From NCBI RefSeq assembly GCF_032854445.1, contig NC_088297.1:5517991-5581990 (forward strand): DNA of 64,000 nucleotides, given 5' to 3'. The DNA comes from Liolophura sinensis (taxonomy: Eukaryota > Mollusca > Polyplacophora > Chitonida > Chitonidae). Below, in pieces: positions 13,650-26,563 of the stretch (position 1 is the first letter of the stretch; every line of letters starts with the position of its first letter). The notes beneath the pieces are model-generated. The model ran no database searches, was not told the DNA's origin, and saw nothing but the letters and a program-made list of their open reading frames with translations. The position numbers were made by a program, and so were the translations under genes.

Positions 13650-13912
13650 CGCCACCGGATGGTTAGCGTGCTATCTCACTCCAATGGCTCCAAAGCCTCT
13701 CGTCAATGTAGCTGGTGTGAGTACTAGTCCAGCTTATGCTGGCTTCATCTGCGATCGTATGTGGAAGGGTCTGGCAACAGCCTGCGGATGGTCGTGGTTT
13801 TCCCCAGGCTGTGCCCGGATTCCTTCCACCATAATGTTGGCCGCCGTCGTATAAGTGAAATGTTCGTGAGTACGGCGTAGAACACCAATCAAATAAATAA
13901 ACAAATAAATAT
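13650..13912 (+). mobile_element. SINE family A, near full length, diverged
   Basis: Decayed tRNA-like head (GGTTAGCGTGCTA), then AGTCCAGCTTATGCTGGCTT, CCTGCGGATGGTCGTGG, the CCACCATAATG core and a tail ending in AATAAATAAACAAATAAATA. Confidence 0.9.
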
Positions 13913-14304
13913 TTATAAGGCGATATTGCACACGAAGCTATATGTGTTTCTAAGAAGATCAAATTTAAAGCCAGTGTTCGCTTACATCAAAAGAAAGGCA
14001 ACCGTCTGCGTAAGCTACCCAAAACCTTGAATGACATTAATAATTCAAAGTTTTCCCACATTTTGCAGATGATACACTCTCAGGTTGTCTCCCAAATGTT
14101 ACATGATGAAGCTGCTTATTTGGTAAACTATACTCTTAGTCTGTCAACGCCCACTGTCTCGTGCGTGATGTGCCACCCACGTATCATTATGGGACGGCTT
14201 TTAGCCCTGTTTCCTGAAAACACCCCTACAACGGCGTCGATTTAATATACAGATTTATACGTAAAGAAAATCGTGGCGTCTATATAATATAATAAAAGAC
14301 TTCC

Positions 14305-14375
14305 AGCATGGAGAGTAAAACCAGACACGCGACAACAGTGTGACAGATGACAAATGGTCACAGGTATATGTAATT
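14305..14375 (+). repeat. Dispersed repeat, family R, fragment
   Basis: Short match to 58020-58085 (AGCATGGAGAG, then CAGTGTGA and ACAAATGGTCACA in the same order). Confidence 0.5.
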
Positions 14376-14486
14376 GGCCGCACACGTGTAGTCTTAATTT
14401 CTTCTGGCAAAGCTTTTGCTTTCTTAAATTATGTCAAACCCTAAACGGAAGTAAAATTTGAAATAAAAAAGCATGATCTCAAGTAC

Positions 14487-15325
14487 AATACATCTTTTAA
14501 ATATTTACTGAACAGCCCAACACAGACAATAATTTTTACAGTACTTGTATTTGGGAATATGGTTTTTATTTCAAATTTTAATGTGATACATCTTTTAAAT
14601 ATTTACTGAACAGCCCAACGCAGACAATAGTTTTTACAGTACTTGTATTTGGGAATATGGTTTTTATTTCAAATTTTAATGTGATACATCTTTTAAATAT
14701 TTACTGAACTGCCCAACGCAGACAATACTTTTTACAGTACTTGTAATTGGGAATATGGTTTTTATTTCAAATTTTAATGTGATACATCTTTTAAATATTT
14801 ACTGAACTGCCCAACGCAGACAATACTTTTTACAGTACTTGTATTTGGGAATATGGTTTTTATTTCAAATTTTAATGTGATACATCTTTTAAATATTTAC
14901 TGAACTGCCCAACGCAGACAATAGTTTTTACAGTACTTGTATTTGGGAATATGGTTTTTATTTCAAATTTTAATGTGATACATCTTTTAAATATTTACTG
15001 AACTGCCCAACGCAGACAATAATTTTTACAGTACTTGTATTTGGGAATATGGTTTTTATTTCAAATTTTAATGTGATACATCTTTTAAGTATTTACTGAA
15101 CAGCCCAACGCAGACAATAATTTTTACAGTACTTGTATTTGGGAATATGGTTTTTATTTCAAATTTTAATGTGATACATCTTTTAAACATTTACTTAACT
15201 TCCCAACGCAGACAATAATTTTTACAGTACTTGTATTTGGGAATATGGTTTTTATTTCAAATTTTAATGTGATACATCTTTTATATATTTACTTAATACC
15301 CCAGCGCAGATATTAATTTTTACAG
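14487..15325. repeat. 98-bp satellite, ~8.5 copies
   Basis: Period of exactly 98 bp between successive GTGATACATCTTTTAAATAT motifs (14583, 14681, 14779 and on). Copies are over 95% alike except the last, which decays after TTTTTACAG. AT-rich, no coding potential. Confidence 0.97.
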
Positions 15326-15867
15326 ACATTTTTTGTTTGGAAGAGAAGCGAAAAGAGCCCGCATATCATCTAGGTTGGGTTGTAATTTCCGTTTTATTCC
15401 AAACTTTCTTGACACTGTTGCAACATTCTAAAGACAGTTCTTACAGTGTTTCGCTTTCTATACTCAAACCTTTATGGTTGTTTTTTTTAACATTGCCAAG
15501 TTGGCACATCGAAAGGCTTTTGCATGAAACCTGATTATTTCATTATCAGTTTGCGCGACAAGCCATGGTGTGCAAAACAGTTTTTTTATTGAGAAAACAA
15601 ACTTTGGAGATTTTGACATTTTTTATTTTTTGTTTCTGTGTGGCTCGTCTGCAAATAGATCGTCTCATGAGACACATTTTTTCTCCCTGAATTCTTGATA
15701 TCACTACTCATATTTTTCATCTTAATACAAGGCACTGGTTTGCCTTGGACAAGGTCATTACATCTTTATCTCATGAAAATAATAAATGACAGTAAGTTCT
15801 AACTTCTTTCACTGATCATACATATATATATATATATGATAAATAATGATAATCTCACACTCTTATT

Positions 15868-16131
15868 TGGGGGCCTTCGTGGCCGAGGTAGTGTGCAAGC
15901 CAACGCGGCGCAATCACTCTCACATATGCGATCACTGTGATTTCAAGTCCAGCTCATGCGTGCTTCCTCTCCGGCCGTATGTGGGAAGGTCTTCCAGCAA
16001 CCTGCGGATGGTAGTGGATTTTCTCCGGGCTGTGCCCGGTTTCCTCCCATTATAATGGGAGCCGCCGTCGTATAAGTGAAATATCTTTGAGTACGGCGTA
16101 AAACACCAATCAAATAAATAAATAAATAAAT
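15868..16131 (+). mobile_element. SINE family A, full length
   Basis: Begins GGGGGCCTTCGTGGCCGAGG (degenerate A box). It continues through GATTTCAAGTCCAGCTCATG (B-box region) and the CGGGCTGTGCCCGGTTTCCT core, and ends in the family tail with four AAATA units. Confidence 0.93.
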
Positions 16132-18292
16132 ATGTCAACTGGCTGTACTAGTAACAACTACGTTGTTTCCGTTTTCCCATGCCCAGAGCGTGGCGTAAGG
16201 TCACTGAAGAGGTTTTAATGGCGCTAATTTTACCCAATTCGCACTGTATCAAAGATCCGTTCCCAAAATAACTCTACTCAATATAGAGGAATATATTAAT
16301 ACATTTAAATTAACAATTAAGTAATACGGGTGAAGCTGATACATTGTCTCGCTCCCAGCTCTTGTACGGTCTGTAGCACTGAATAATTAGAGCGCCCACA
16401 CGATCTCTCTACAGAGGTATACAGTGGTGTATTTGTCCGCCTTAATTAAATACTGCGTTTTCATTGGTCGAGACTCTTGTACAAAGATCGGGGATGCATA
16501 AAATGTCGTCTGCTTCTCGAGTTAGATGTGAAAGCTTTTTCCTGTCTATCCACTTCTTCCCGTCTGGGAGGATGGAGTCTAGCAATAGAGCCTGCCAAAA
16601 TCCCCACACCGCTTCGATCTCTGGAGCTGGCGGGCGAGGGAGAAGGGCGAGCGGGGTTGGAGGGAGAGAGAAGTTGGGGACGGGGTGGGGGGGGGGAATC
16701 GATTAAACGTCAGTCTGAGATACGTCTGGCCCCACGAGCTCGTGTCCAAATCACAATCAAATATCGCTTTGAGAGGCTGGGAAACTAATCAGAAGCCTTC
16801 ATCGTTCTTGGAACTTCGCTCTAACGTCCTTCAGGCTCACAGATCAGACGATTAGAAATCTCCTCCTTCCAAAAGGAATCCGAAAGATGAACAGAAAACC
16901 ACCTGTTCACCACGCATGCACCAGACGGCCCCTGGATTACATGATGAAGCTTTAGGTCAAAGCACTTTGTTCTGTAACCAGAAATAACAATTTAACTCAG
17001 AGAAACGATTTAAGCCAAACGACAATGATGCCCTTGGAGCTGGCAGGAAACCCCAAACTTAGTCCCTTTCCTCTCCATATGCATTATGCATCAGGAGACT
17101 ACATCACTGTATTGAATACCAAACTGTACACCTAGGTCTTCCTGAAACTTACAAACCAGTACTAATGCGGACTGCTAAATGTATTTATTTGCTCTAAGTA
17201 CATCTAAATAAAGTGTTGAAATCATAATTTTGGGCGTCGACCGGTAATGCGACATCCAAAGTCAAATTCCCAAAGACCAGATTCATTTATAGTTTTAGCA
17301 CCACAAGTGCTTTAAAATAAAGATATAAGCTTGTAAGGACTTAGTGCGATGTATCTACGTTGTACTTCCGTGACATAAACCCTGGAACGGTATACTCTTG
17401 TGATTTTGCCATGTGTTTTGTAAATTTTGGCACCGCAGATTATGCGTGCACAAGGTAACGTGAGTTGGGATATCGTACCTTTAAAAGCCAACATGCTAAC
17501 GAGGGTGGGTGGGTGGGTGGGTGGGGAGAAGGGGTAAAGGTTGTTGCTTGTTCAACATACACATGGACAGTCGGGATAAACCCTGACTGAGGTAAATTGA
17601 CAAGTGGACGTATTTCACCGGTTACGTGTGACCATTTTCCAATTATCACTGTCTTCGCTGTCTTTTTCATATTTTTTAGAATACGTTGGAATGTTTGTAC
17701 CGGAAGGCAGTGACAAGCGAGATAGCAAAGTGGGATAAACAACAGTGCTACCTGGAAGCATTGCCAAGTGTATAATTTGATTTCCTTGAATAATCAGAGA
17801 TATTGTTCTACGACTTAATTAAAATTCTAAAAACTTTCATCGAACGGCTACATTTAGAAAATAAAAAAGAAATCCCATCAGGAAGGGCTGTCAAATGTCA
17901 TCCATCATAGTTACGATTTTCTTTTTACACCACATTCACTAATAACTATGTTTTTATTAACAATTTATAAAAAAAAACATCTCGGCGATCTCATTTTCAG
18001 GCTTAATCTAAAGTTTTTGTCTATTCTATTCTTAAAAATTATCATCTTTCTTGAAAGAAAAATTCGAAAGTTAATCACCACTGATTTTGTTGTGGGAAAA
18101 CGTGCCAATCTGGTTCAGCTGTGCGAAGGACTTTTTATTGTGTATTTGTCACAAATGGTGCATTTTGGGAGTTTTAATGCATCTAATTCCGCAACTTATC
18201 TTTAAGCCGGAAATGACATGTAACAGGTGACTACCGCTTGAAGGTTTTTGTGGAGCGAATAGTCGTTAATAATCACAAATAAGGCAACTCAG
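16132..18292. other. No supported gene
   Basis: Short frames only. G-rich tracts near 16677 and a GGGT repeat near 17504-17525. Nothing recognisable as coding. Confidence 0.5.
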
Positions 18293-18375
18293 CATATCAG
18301 GTATCTCGCGAGTTTACGCAGGTTGAGACGAGACATGGTGGGGGCTCAGGGGAACTAACGCGGCTATAAAAGGCG
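18293..18375 (+). mobile_element. Fragment related to the MITE at 34380
   Basis: GCATATCAGG followed by ATCTCGCGAGTTTACGC and AACTAACGCGG resembles the left end of the inverted-repeat element at 34380-34612. Only one end is present. Confidence 0.5.
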
Positions 18376-18399
18376 CTCGTTGGGTTGTTGCGAGGTTTT

Positions 18400-18515
18400 G
18401 CGTTCCTTCAGGACCACTTATCTTCTACAAGTCTGTACGTCAGCCGAAATCGTATAAATGAAAAATTCTTGAGTGTGGCGTTTCTTTTTGACAACAATCA
18501 GTCAATCTATTATAG
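18400..18515 (+). mobile_element. Degenerate SINE family A remnant
   Basis: TCAGCCGAAATCGTATAAATG then ATTCTTGAGTGTGGCG and AACAATCA match the 3' part of family A with many substitutions. Confidence 0.5.
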
Positions 18516-20212
18516 GCGTTCCCCAAACCTTACTGAAGATACAAGAACGCAGAGTGTCTTTATCATCAAAAGTGAAATTTCCTGTATTGCTATATTTAAT
18601 GTCGTATCAAGAACAATTTCTGGGCTTTGACTGCTAGGAAATGATGTTTAGATAGCAAGAGTGGCCAATCGACATTACCTTTGTTGATTTGAAAGATGAA
18701 CATTGATGCTGGAAACCGATTTGAAAGTTTAAATGTGTTTCTTTTCGACATTAACTGTAAAGGAAAGGCGCAAGTAAATTGGCATTGGATGTAGTATGCC
18801 TTTGATCACCGTGTCCAAAGTGGACATTAGGGTGCTGTCAGTGCGAAATCAACTGTTGCAAAATATTCCGAAAAAAGGGGAAAGAGCAGAGAGAAAAAAG
18901 AAAACAAGCAGAATGCGATGTACTCAGCGTTAAAAGTCTATTTGAATGAAAAGATTACGTTATTTGTGAATTAAAACTGGGTTTTATCCGGAGGATTCGG
19001 TTCGAGGAGATCCTACAGAAAAACATGCATCCATTAGCATTTAAAGTGCAATGTTTTACGCCAGTACTTAGTGGAGAACCGACGAAATCATGATTTTTAT
19101 CGACATTAGTGTGGATCTTTTCGCAAGATTTTTTATTTTCATTTTTGGGTGTTTTGTTATTTATTTATTTTTTTTACTCGAAAGTACCCCTCGTCAAATC
19201 TCTGTCAGTGAAACAAGAGTCTTTATTTGGCTGTTATGCCATACCATTAGAGCGATAATGGGGAGGTTACATGGCGGAGGGGTATTTATCGGAAAGGAGA
19301 GAAAGCCTCGGAAGATTCGCCTGACTTCCTCCTGAGGGACTATTCCCCGGATGAATTCGCGAACACTGATTTGTTTCGAAAACATGGCGCCATTATGATG
19401 ACATCCAATTAACGTGCAGAGGAATCTCACTTTGAATCCCCTTCCCTTCCTCTCATCCCGATCAGTAAAGGTTTTTAACACAGCGCCCACTAGTGGCACT
19501 CTCACTTATTTGCCATTTGGGTATTAGGCGCTAAGATACTATAATAAGATACATCGGAGGCTGCGATAATGGCTTTCACTTCATTATAAAGGAGATTCAA
19601 TACTAATCTCTCCTCTCTCTCTCCGCTTTTTGTCGCGGTGCAGAATTTGTACTAACCCTCGGTGACCCAGAGTTTCACTTCCCGTTTACTGGCCTCGCAT
19701 ATTCTTGTGTGGAAATATGAGAATAATCCATAATTCAACAGATAAGCCTGCGGGGAGATTGATAGCCAAGCATTGGCCTCTGCATCGATCGACTGCCATG
19801 ATGGAGACACTCTCAATTTTATTGCAGCGGTATTGCCGGCAAAACCGTCCTATACTATCTAGCAAAAATTGGCAAAGTTGGCGCTCTCCTTAGCTGCTTG
19901 CATTATCCAGGATATCGGAGTCTATATTATTTAATTTATCATCCATGATACTATTAGGCAAAGCTGTATCCGGGGTGAGAGAGGTAGACGTTCCCCTCTC
20001 GTAGGTGGATTAAAGCTATTATCTTCAGCATACGACCTGCCAGCCAAATTTATGACCCTTTTTTCTCCAGTAGTATTTTTTTAAAATTCATATTCACGTT
20101 TTATTTCAGTATCGTGTAAGGTTTAAGCTTTGATTATTTTTCGTAAAAATATTGAGTTGTGGGTGTTTTCCGTGTGAATCAATCCTGTGTGCTGCTAACC
20201 CATATCGATAAT
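18516..20212. other. No supported gene
   Basis: Short frames only; no repeat family recognised. Confidence 0.5.
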
Positions 20213-20316
20213 CCGTCAGCCCGGTTTCCCCCCACCATAATGCTGGCCGCCGTCGTATGGATGAAATATTCTTGAGTACGGCGTAAAACACCAATCAAAT
20301 AAATAAATAAATAAAT
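20213..20316 (+). mobile_element. SINE family A, 3' part only
   Basis: Starts in CAGCCCGGTTTCCCCCCACC and ends with TTGAGTACGGCGTAAAACAC and AAATA repeats. Confidence 0.92.
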
Positions 20317-21050
20317 CATCCGCCGGAGAAGCTCTTTAAAATCCAAGACTATTGTTATTCATCGGTCAGATGGGAAATCTTGCACGAGATCGAGCTTAGT
20401 CTGCCTATGGCGGAAAATTTGGGGATTCCTTCACAAAGCCACGGCGCTCCACTTGTGTAAAACTTATTCCTTGAGAATAGAACGGTAAAGTTCATAATGA
20501 ATATTCATGAGGTAGTTGGTCTTATCTGATTGGAACATCACAGTAATGCTTGCAGATTTTGTGAATGGCTGAAAACGTATGGAAAATTAACATTTCCCCC
20601 TCAAGACAAATGCCAGTGAAACCCTACCCGTGACAGACAATTTATGGTTAATGCCTACTTTGTTTTCACTGAATACTAATTATACTGATATCCATAATTA
20701 ATAATCGCCTAGGAAGACAACCTATTCCTTTGGACGTCAGTATGGCTTGACAATACATTACCTATACCAGCTGTTCGAAGAAAACTACCGTTACTCATAC
20801 CGTTGCTAAACTTTGCTGAAGTATATAAGATTTACTGAGGGATCGGAAAATAATATGGTTTCAGATTCTATAGACTGCTACGTTTATGTTTATTGAGATG
20901 GTGCATCGCGGGCTGAAGTGAAATCGACTGCGTGTCAGTTAATGTTTGGCAAAACCCAAAGTTGCCAACATAAGCGAAGATATGGTTTGTCATGCAAAGT
21001 TCAAAAGGTTCAAATAACTTATGGTTGTCTCTGTGTTTGCGTTTTTCAGG
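20317..21050. other. No exon recognised; ends in a splice acceptor
   Basis: No coding exon is recognised. The last bases, GTTTGCGTTTTTCAG, form a good 3' splice site directly before the coiled-coil gene's exon, so the end of this stretch is probably intron. Confidence 0.45.
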
Positions 21051-21108
21051 TACCGGTAACAGCTGTGAGCGGGGTGTCGTCAAGTCAGCGAATGGGAACG
21101 GGTTGAAG

Positions 21109-22887
21109 ATGAAACTGCGAGACTTTATGGTAAACTCCCTTCCTCGAGTAAGAAGCAGGAAAAAACAGAAGCAACAGTTGCTTTTACAACAACAACAACA
21201 GCAGCAGCAACAACAACAACAGGCTAACAGAAGCCGCCTCCTCAACAATGGTGACGTGGACGAGAACAGGAACACGTACGCGTCGCCGGAAATAGAATTT
21301 TCGGAAAAAGATGAGTTCTACTATCGGGAGGCATCTCCGTTCAGACACGTTTCTTCAGAGTCCATTCGTTCGGAACTCGAAGAACTGAAAATAGAAAAAT
21401 CACGGTTTGCAGAAAATGTGAACTCTGTGAATTTGAATGTGATCACGAACTCCAGCACGGACAATAAGTGTCTGTGTTTTAAACGTCTCACCAACAGCTA
21501 CGGCCCAAATGACGTCATACTAGGAGTTGGGTTGGGTCACTGTACCGACGAAGACGGACTGTTTACTTTCGATCATCTCAAGCAGACGTACAGTTTTAAC
21601 ACGGTCCCCAAGGCAAGGTCGAAAATTAGAACCAACCCTTGGTGCAACCCCTCGCCGAAATCGACACCAACAGGTTCCCCGACGTCCTCCCCATCTCCCA
21701 ATTCGTCGTCGTCAAACTCGCCGTCGTTGTCCCCCACCGAATCACGGCAACTTAGATCATGTGACAGCCCGGCCGTCTCCGAAATGTCAACGGAGAGCTA
21801 CTCTACCGGAAGTGCAAGCGGAAATGAAAACCTGACCATCAGCGCTTGCGCATTCCAAGTTAAAAACTGCGTCGAGAACGTGAGTTGCGCTGATCCGAAA
21901 AAAGACATTAGCAACGCTGGATTAATCGTTGGTGAAAACGACTTTAACAATACTCAGCTGGACAGACGAGCTCTTCTTACTGACGTCACCAGCTTCAACA
22001 TCAAAAATGCTCAGAAATGTGACGTAGGACATGACGTTGTAAACTCCGACAACAAAGCGCCAGCAGACGACCCGCTCAGTGACTGCGTGAGCTTCCAATA
22101 CGAAGAGGTATTGGAGTCGTTGCTCGAGGACGATAAAGCGAAACACGGATCGTTTGCGTCCATCCAAGATCTCTACGCTGACGAGGAAGAGACTAGAGAC
22201 TATTACTCGGATTGTTCTCTCGGATCGGCGGGCTCTGTGAGCTTAGGACACGATTCCCCGCTGTTCAGCGAAGGCGATTTGGAGAAGAGCGTGACCGAAA
22301 ATTCCATTTTAGGCCGTAGGTCGCCTCTATGTTACAGTCTCAACGCCGACTACTCCGCCATGAATTTCAACGGTCATTCCGAAGACGACGACGACGGCGA
22401 AGATTATTCCTTTTTCCGGACCGGGGACTGTCTCACGGACTCCGCGAGCTCCACTAACGGCGACGCCCTCAGCCTTCAGTCCTGCGGGAGATCGGAGTTG
22501 AGTCCGGAGTCCGGGTTCTGTGTCAGGCGATCGGAAGTCGAAAGTTCCGGCAGGTCCCTGGGCGATGTAAAAGCAAGTTTGGAGGAGAAAGTGATACGCC
22601 TGCGCGAGGAGAAGTTACTCGTGGAAGAGAAGATACGAGAAGCTCAAGAGGAAGACAGAATACGGGTCCGCGAGAAGATACGATTTCAGAAACAACTTAC
22701 CCTGCACCGGAAGCAGATTCTCTTGAAGACGCTACAGGAGCTGAAGAACAAGCTAGAAGAGCAAGGTACGAGACTCCAGGAGAGCTACTCGGCCATACTC
22801 AACGTGCAGAGGCGCTTCTCCCAAAGGAGCTCCGGGCTTCACTTGTTGTCATCGAAGGGCGTCTCCATGGAGACGACGTCAGAATGA
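21109..22887 (+). CDS. Unrecognised poly-Q, Ser-rich, C-terminal coiled-coil protein
   Basis: One long coding exon, 592 residues if translation starts at 21109. I chose this ATG because it has A at -3, lies 58 nt after the acceptor GTTTTTCAG|GTACC at 21050, and opens a basic N-terminus (MKLRDFMVNSLPRVRSRKK). Upstream in-frame codons back to 20992 would be intronic if that acceptor is used. Visible parts are about 12 Gln at residues 27-38, a Ser/Pro-rich linker at roughly 180-215, a long acidic Ser-rich middle including an EDDDDGED patch, and a charged heptad-like coiled coil at about 490-565 beginning SLEEKVIRLREEKLLVEEK. There are no membrane segments or catalytic motifs. It looks like an intracellular scaffold or cytoskeletal adaptor, but I cannot name the family. 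The GC-rich codon use fits a real gene. A possible poly(A) signal, ATTAAA, lies at 22968-22973. Confidence 0.85.
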   Translation: MKLRDFMVNSLPRVRSRKKQKQQLLLQQQQQQQQQQQQANRSRLLNNGDVDENRNTYASPEIEFSEKDEFYYREASPFRHVSSESIRSELEELKIEKSRFAENVNSVNLNVITNSSTDNKCLCFKRLTNSYGPNDVILGVGLGHCTDEDGLFTFDHLKQTYSFNTVPKARSKIRTNPWCNPSPKSTPTGSPTSSPSPNSSSSNSPSLSPTESRQLRSCDSPAVSEMSTESYSTGSASGNENLTISACAFQVKNCVENVSCADPKKDISNAGLIVGENDFNNTQLDRRALLTDVTSFNIKNAQKCDVGHDVVNSDNKAPADDPLSDCVSFQYEEVLESLLEDDKAKHGSFASIQDLYADEEETRDYYSDCSLGSAGSVSLGHDSPLFSEGDLEKSVTENSILGRRSPLCYSLNADYSAMNFNGHSEDDDDGEDYSFFRTGDCLTDSASSTNGDALSLQSCGRSELSPESGFCVRRSEVESSGRSLGDVKASLEEKVIRLREEKLLVEEKIREAQEEDRIRVREKIRFQKQLTLHRKQILLKTLQELKNKLEEQGTRLQESYSAILNVQRRFSQRSSGLHLLSSKGVSMETTSE

Positions 22888-22967
22888 TGTCATAAAAGAG
22901 CGCACTGTCATGCGTCATTTCCACTGATTGTCATATTGGAAGACTAAACAGCAGAATTGCGAAGACA

Positions 22968-22973
22968 ATTAAA
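22968..22973 (+). terminator. Possible poly(A) signal (ATTAAA)
   Basis: A common variant hexamer 81 nt after the stop codon of the coiled-coil gene. The context is plausible but no downstream GU-rich element is obvious. Confidence 0.4.
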
Positions 22974-23785
22974 GATTGGTCAATATGATGTTACCTGATT
23001 GTAGGCCTTCCAAGAGGTAAACATCGGCAGGTTGTCTTCAAAAAACATCAAGTTTCGAGTTCGAAAAGGGTAGCGGATGGGGGACTGGTCAGGTTTTGCA
23101 TACAGCCACATTCAGTGAAAGTAGCGCCTCATCGGTCTGAACTGTTCATGGACTTCCAATATGGTAACCAGTTGAATTATACACACACAAACTTCTTTCA
23201 GCAAGACTGAAAACTGTTTTTGGCTTCTAGGCATCTCCTCTCCTCCCTAGTCGGGTACAAATCCCTTTTGTTCACCACTAGCCTCTTTCTGATACGGTGA
23301 AAGATATACCACGTGTTGGTGTACAGCTCTGAAGTTACCAATCCCGTATACTGTCAAACCATGCAGACAATGGGACTATTATACATGTGTTTACGTGGAC
23401 AATGTTTGACTATGACAGATCGAAATCTTGTTGGCAACATCAAGAGAAAAGGGAGGTAACTCATATGTAACCGTAGTCACCCTCATAAAATATTTGACGG
23501 CTGTAGCTCAGCTGTACTAAAGATTGTGCTAGATAGATTAGAGGGGAAGAGGGGAATGGGAGATAACTCCAGAGCCAAAATATTTTCTGGTCTTATTAAA
23601 AGGCTGTTGATTGGATACAAGGGTAACAAGGTCACATACTTCCTACTTAACAAATAATATTTCTCGGTTAATTTACGTGAATGTGCGAGACTTGCGTCAA
23701 AAGCCCTTCCTAGGGTCTCAGCCCTGTGTGACCTTTACAGGAATTACCATGCAAACGTAACAAGTACAATGCAATGCAAATGACC

Positions 23786-23861
<76 letters not shown>

Positions 23862-26228
23862 TCACAGGTAACAAGTCGCGTATGAATACTTACTGCGTTC
23901 ACAACATACACATTAGGAAATTTACATGCCGATAAACAGAATTATGGCATTGTATTTGCCGGTACAAGCTTTAAAATCGTCATGGAAACCCGACGTGGGT
24001 TATGTGAACATGTTATCAGTTTCCACTGGTGGTTTTGGATATCAGTTTCTGTCTGTAATTCAAAAGTTTTTAAAATTCATGAATTTCTTTTTTCTTGTTG
24101 TGTATGGTGTCATTCCCATGGCTGATCCCCATAATAATCGTGCTCAGTGCTACAAATGTTGACCGGAAGTCTGCTTTTTTTCGTGATGTTTCACCTTATG
24201 GTTATGCAATCGCCATGGATTGCATTTCGATGATGAACATTCTTGAGTAAATTACATCCCGTGATTTGTCAGTATTACTGCAAACGTAGCGTAAAACCAT
24301 TCCTTTGGACATGAAACCCTAGTAATGATGTTGTGGATGAAAAAAAAACAAAAAAAACAAGAAAAAACCAAAAATTGTGTAAGAATTTGAGTGACTGCAT
24401 ATATAAGGTGCTGGTAACATGAGCGGAAAGCTTACTCACTATGACGTGTTAAAGTCTGGTATCGGTAAATCACCGTTATTTAGTGCTGTTATGTAGTTTT
24501 CTATGGTCCATTATGGGTAACTGCGTCGCCTTTAGTGACATATTGGTACTACCGTTTTATACCATGTACTTGGCTGCTAAGGGACGTAACTTGTGTAAAC
24601 CACAGTTGTTATTGTCTACCCTGCTCACACGCTCGAAGTGCCTCGTTCTGAAGCGCCTTGGGCCTTTACTCTAGCTGCGCTAGATGACATCGCACATCTT
24701 TTATACTCGATATTGTTCACTCTTTTTAGAATATTTTGAAAGAAATGGAGACATATGCCTTGCCTGTCTGTTGAGAAAAAAGACGCAGTTAATTTCAGTG
24801 CCTGTTGTTTATCAGTCGACAAACTTTCCCGCATTGAAACATTTCAGCGGTTTGTTTGTGGAGTTAAACTAAAGAGAAAGACAGAAATAGCACATGGATG
24901 AACCCAGGAATCGAATTAGAGTAAGGCCTAAAGGTAAGGATAACAACGCGTTCACGTTGAGCGGCCTTTGAGGTTACTGTCGTCTGCTCAACTTGAGGAA
25001 AAGTGCCTGGCGGGCGAAACCGGATGTGGCTTTATTGTGCAGAAAGTGGTGACATTTTTATGACGTCATTGTTTATTGTGTAGTTGAGTTTCGTGGTACA
25101 GCTGTCACTTATGATTAGAGTGCAGCGCAGTGGTGACGCGTATTGACAACAGATAATGCTTTCGTCATTGTATTCGTGATTGGATATATCTATATACATA
25201 TACTGATTGATATATTAATTACTCAAAACTTCATGACCAATAATAATATTATTTTGGAAAAAAGTTATAAAATAAAGCAAAACGATGTGGGATATTTCGA
25301 CCCAAGAGCCACATTTATCAGTCTCGTGCACTGTATACATGCTATGACACATAACGTCATTGAAGAATCAACACACGACTGGTGTGCGACATCCTTTCTC
25401 ACCAATCAGCAAGGCTCTAGAATTGTTCAACTGAAGTGCCGTTCTCACGACGGGTTTTGTAGTATAGAAACGTAAAGCACGCAGCCACATCGTACGGTGT
25501 CAACCGTCGCATGCGTTCAAGCTGATCCGTGTTTCCGAAACAAAATCCAACACCCACACATTTTAGTTAACCAACATGTTGTCAAACCAGATTTTAACCA
25601 AAAAGAAAAACCTATACCTTTCCAGCTTTTTTCCATTTTCACGTTGTTTACAGTTAAATTAAGATTTTTACGTTGTTAAGCCACCTTGTAGATATTGCAA
25701 TGATATGTTTGTTTCATGCAGTCGAACAAATTTTCCCAAATTTTATTAAATTTTAATTATATTGTTATTGTTTGAGTTGTAGTAATTTCTGGCAGGGTAT
25801 CTGCTGATATCAACTGCTGTGCTCTTTAGAAGAGATTTAAGAACATCTCGTGGTATACATGTGTAAATGACTGTAATTTTTACTCTGCGCAATTCGTTGA
25901 GTTTACATTCGTTTGGGTTTACATTTGATTTCTATGGCTTGTACTTGTTGGAAATAAATAATTATTTATAGACCTAACTTTTGTGATGATGATTTTTTAA
26001 AAATCTTTATTCACAAAAGCATTGATAATAAACAAACATGTCGACTCCACACAGCCACTGATACTTGCCTGTACAGTAGTGCTGCTCTAGCTGGCGTGTT
26101 CAGATTTACCTCTATCATTGACAACGCCTTGATTAAGTAGGCCTGTCGTATGTCATCTAATATGTAACAAAGTTCGATGTTCGGAAATCGTAAATTAAAT
26201 ATACGGCCTACCATTTAAAAGCAGTTGT
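22974..26228. other. No supported gene; includes a TA microsatellite
   Basis: (TA)n of about 70 bp at 23789-23859. The rest has short frames only and no recognised repeat. Confidence 0.55.
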
Positions 26229-26408
26229 GTACAAAACATGCACAAGATGTGTACCACGGGGTACACGTTAAATGGAGTTAAGTGTGTATTTAATTGTATG
26301 TACATCTGTGGCACACATATCTGTGTACACACCAACACGTGTACAAAACAGTACACACTTCCCATTGAGAGTATAGATGTACGGCACGGGTACAGTACGT
26401 TGTACACG
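26229..26408. other. Cluster of GTAC / GTGTAC motifs
   Basis: Eleven GTAC tetramers fall within about 180 bp, several as GTGTACA or GGTACACG in both orientations, where fewer than one would be expected by chance. Partial palindromes such as GTACCACGGGGTAC are present. No function can be assigned. Confidence 0.6.
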
Positions 26409-26563
26409 TATATGTGGAGAGCCATATGGAGGTAAGATGCGTCGTGTGCTGTCATATCATTTAAAAGAAAGAAGAATATGTGTTTATTTATTTATTTATT
26501 TGATTGATGTTTTACGGCGTACTCATGAATATTTCACTTATACGACGGTGGTCAGCATTACGG
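26397..26563. repeat. Segment present again, inverted, at 34804-34970
   Basis: Comprises unique sequence (26397-26479) plus the adjoining tail of the SINE at 26480. The whole 167 bp occurs as the reverse complement at 34804-34970 with almost no differences. Because unique flank and SINE tail travelled together, this is a copied genomic segment rather than two SINE insertions. Confidence 0.88.

Noticed and set aside
14487-15325. CRISPR-like regular repeats
   Set aside because: The 98-bp units are contiguous without unique spacers and the DNA is clearly eukaryotic; it is a satellite.
20868-21275. Minus-strand frame with a poly-Cys run
   Set aside because: Shadow of the CAA/CAG glutamine tract of the coiled-coil gene.
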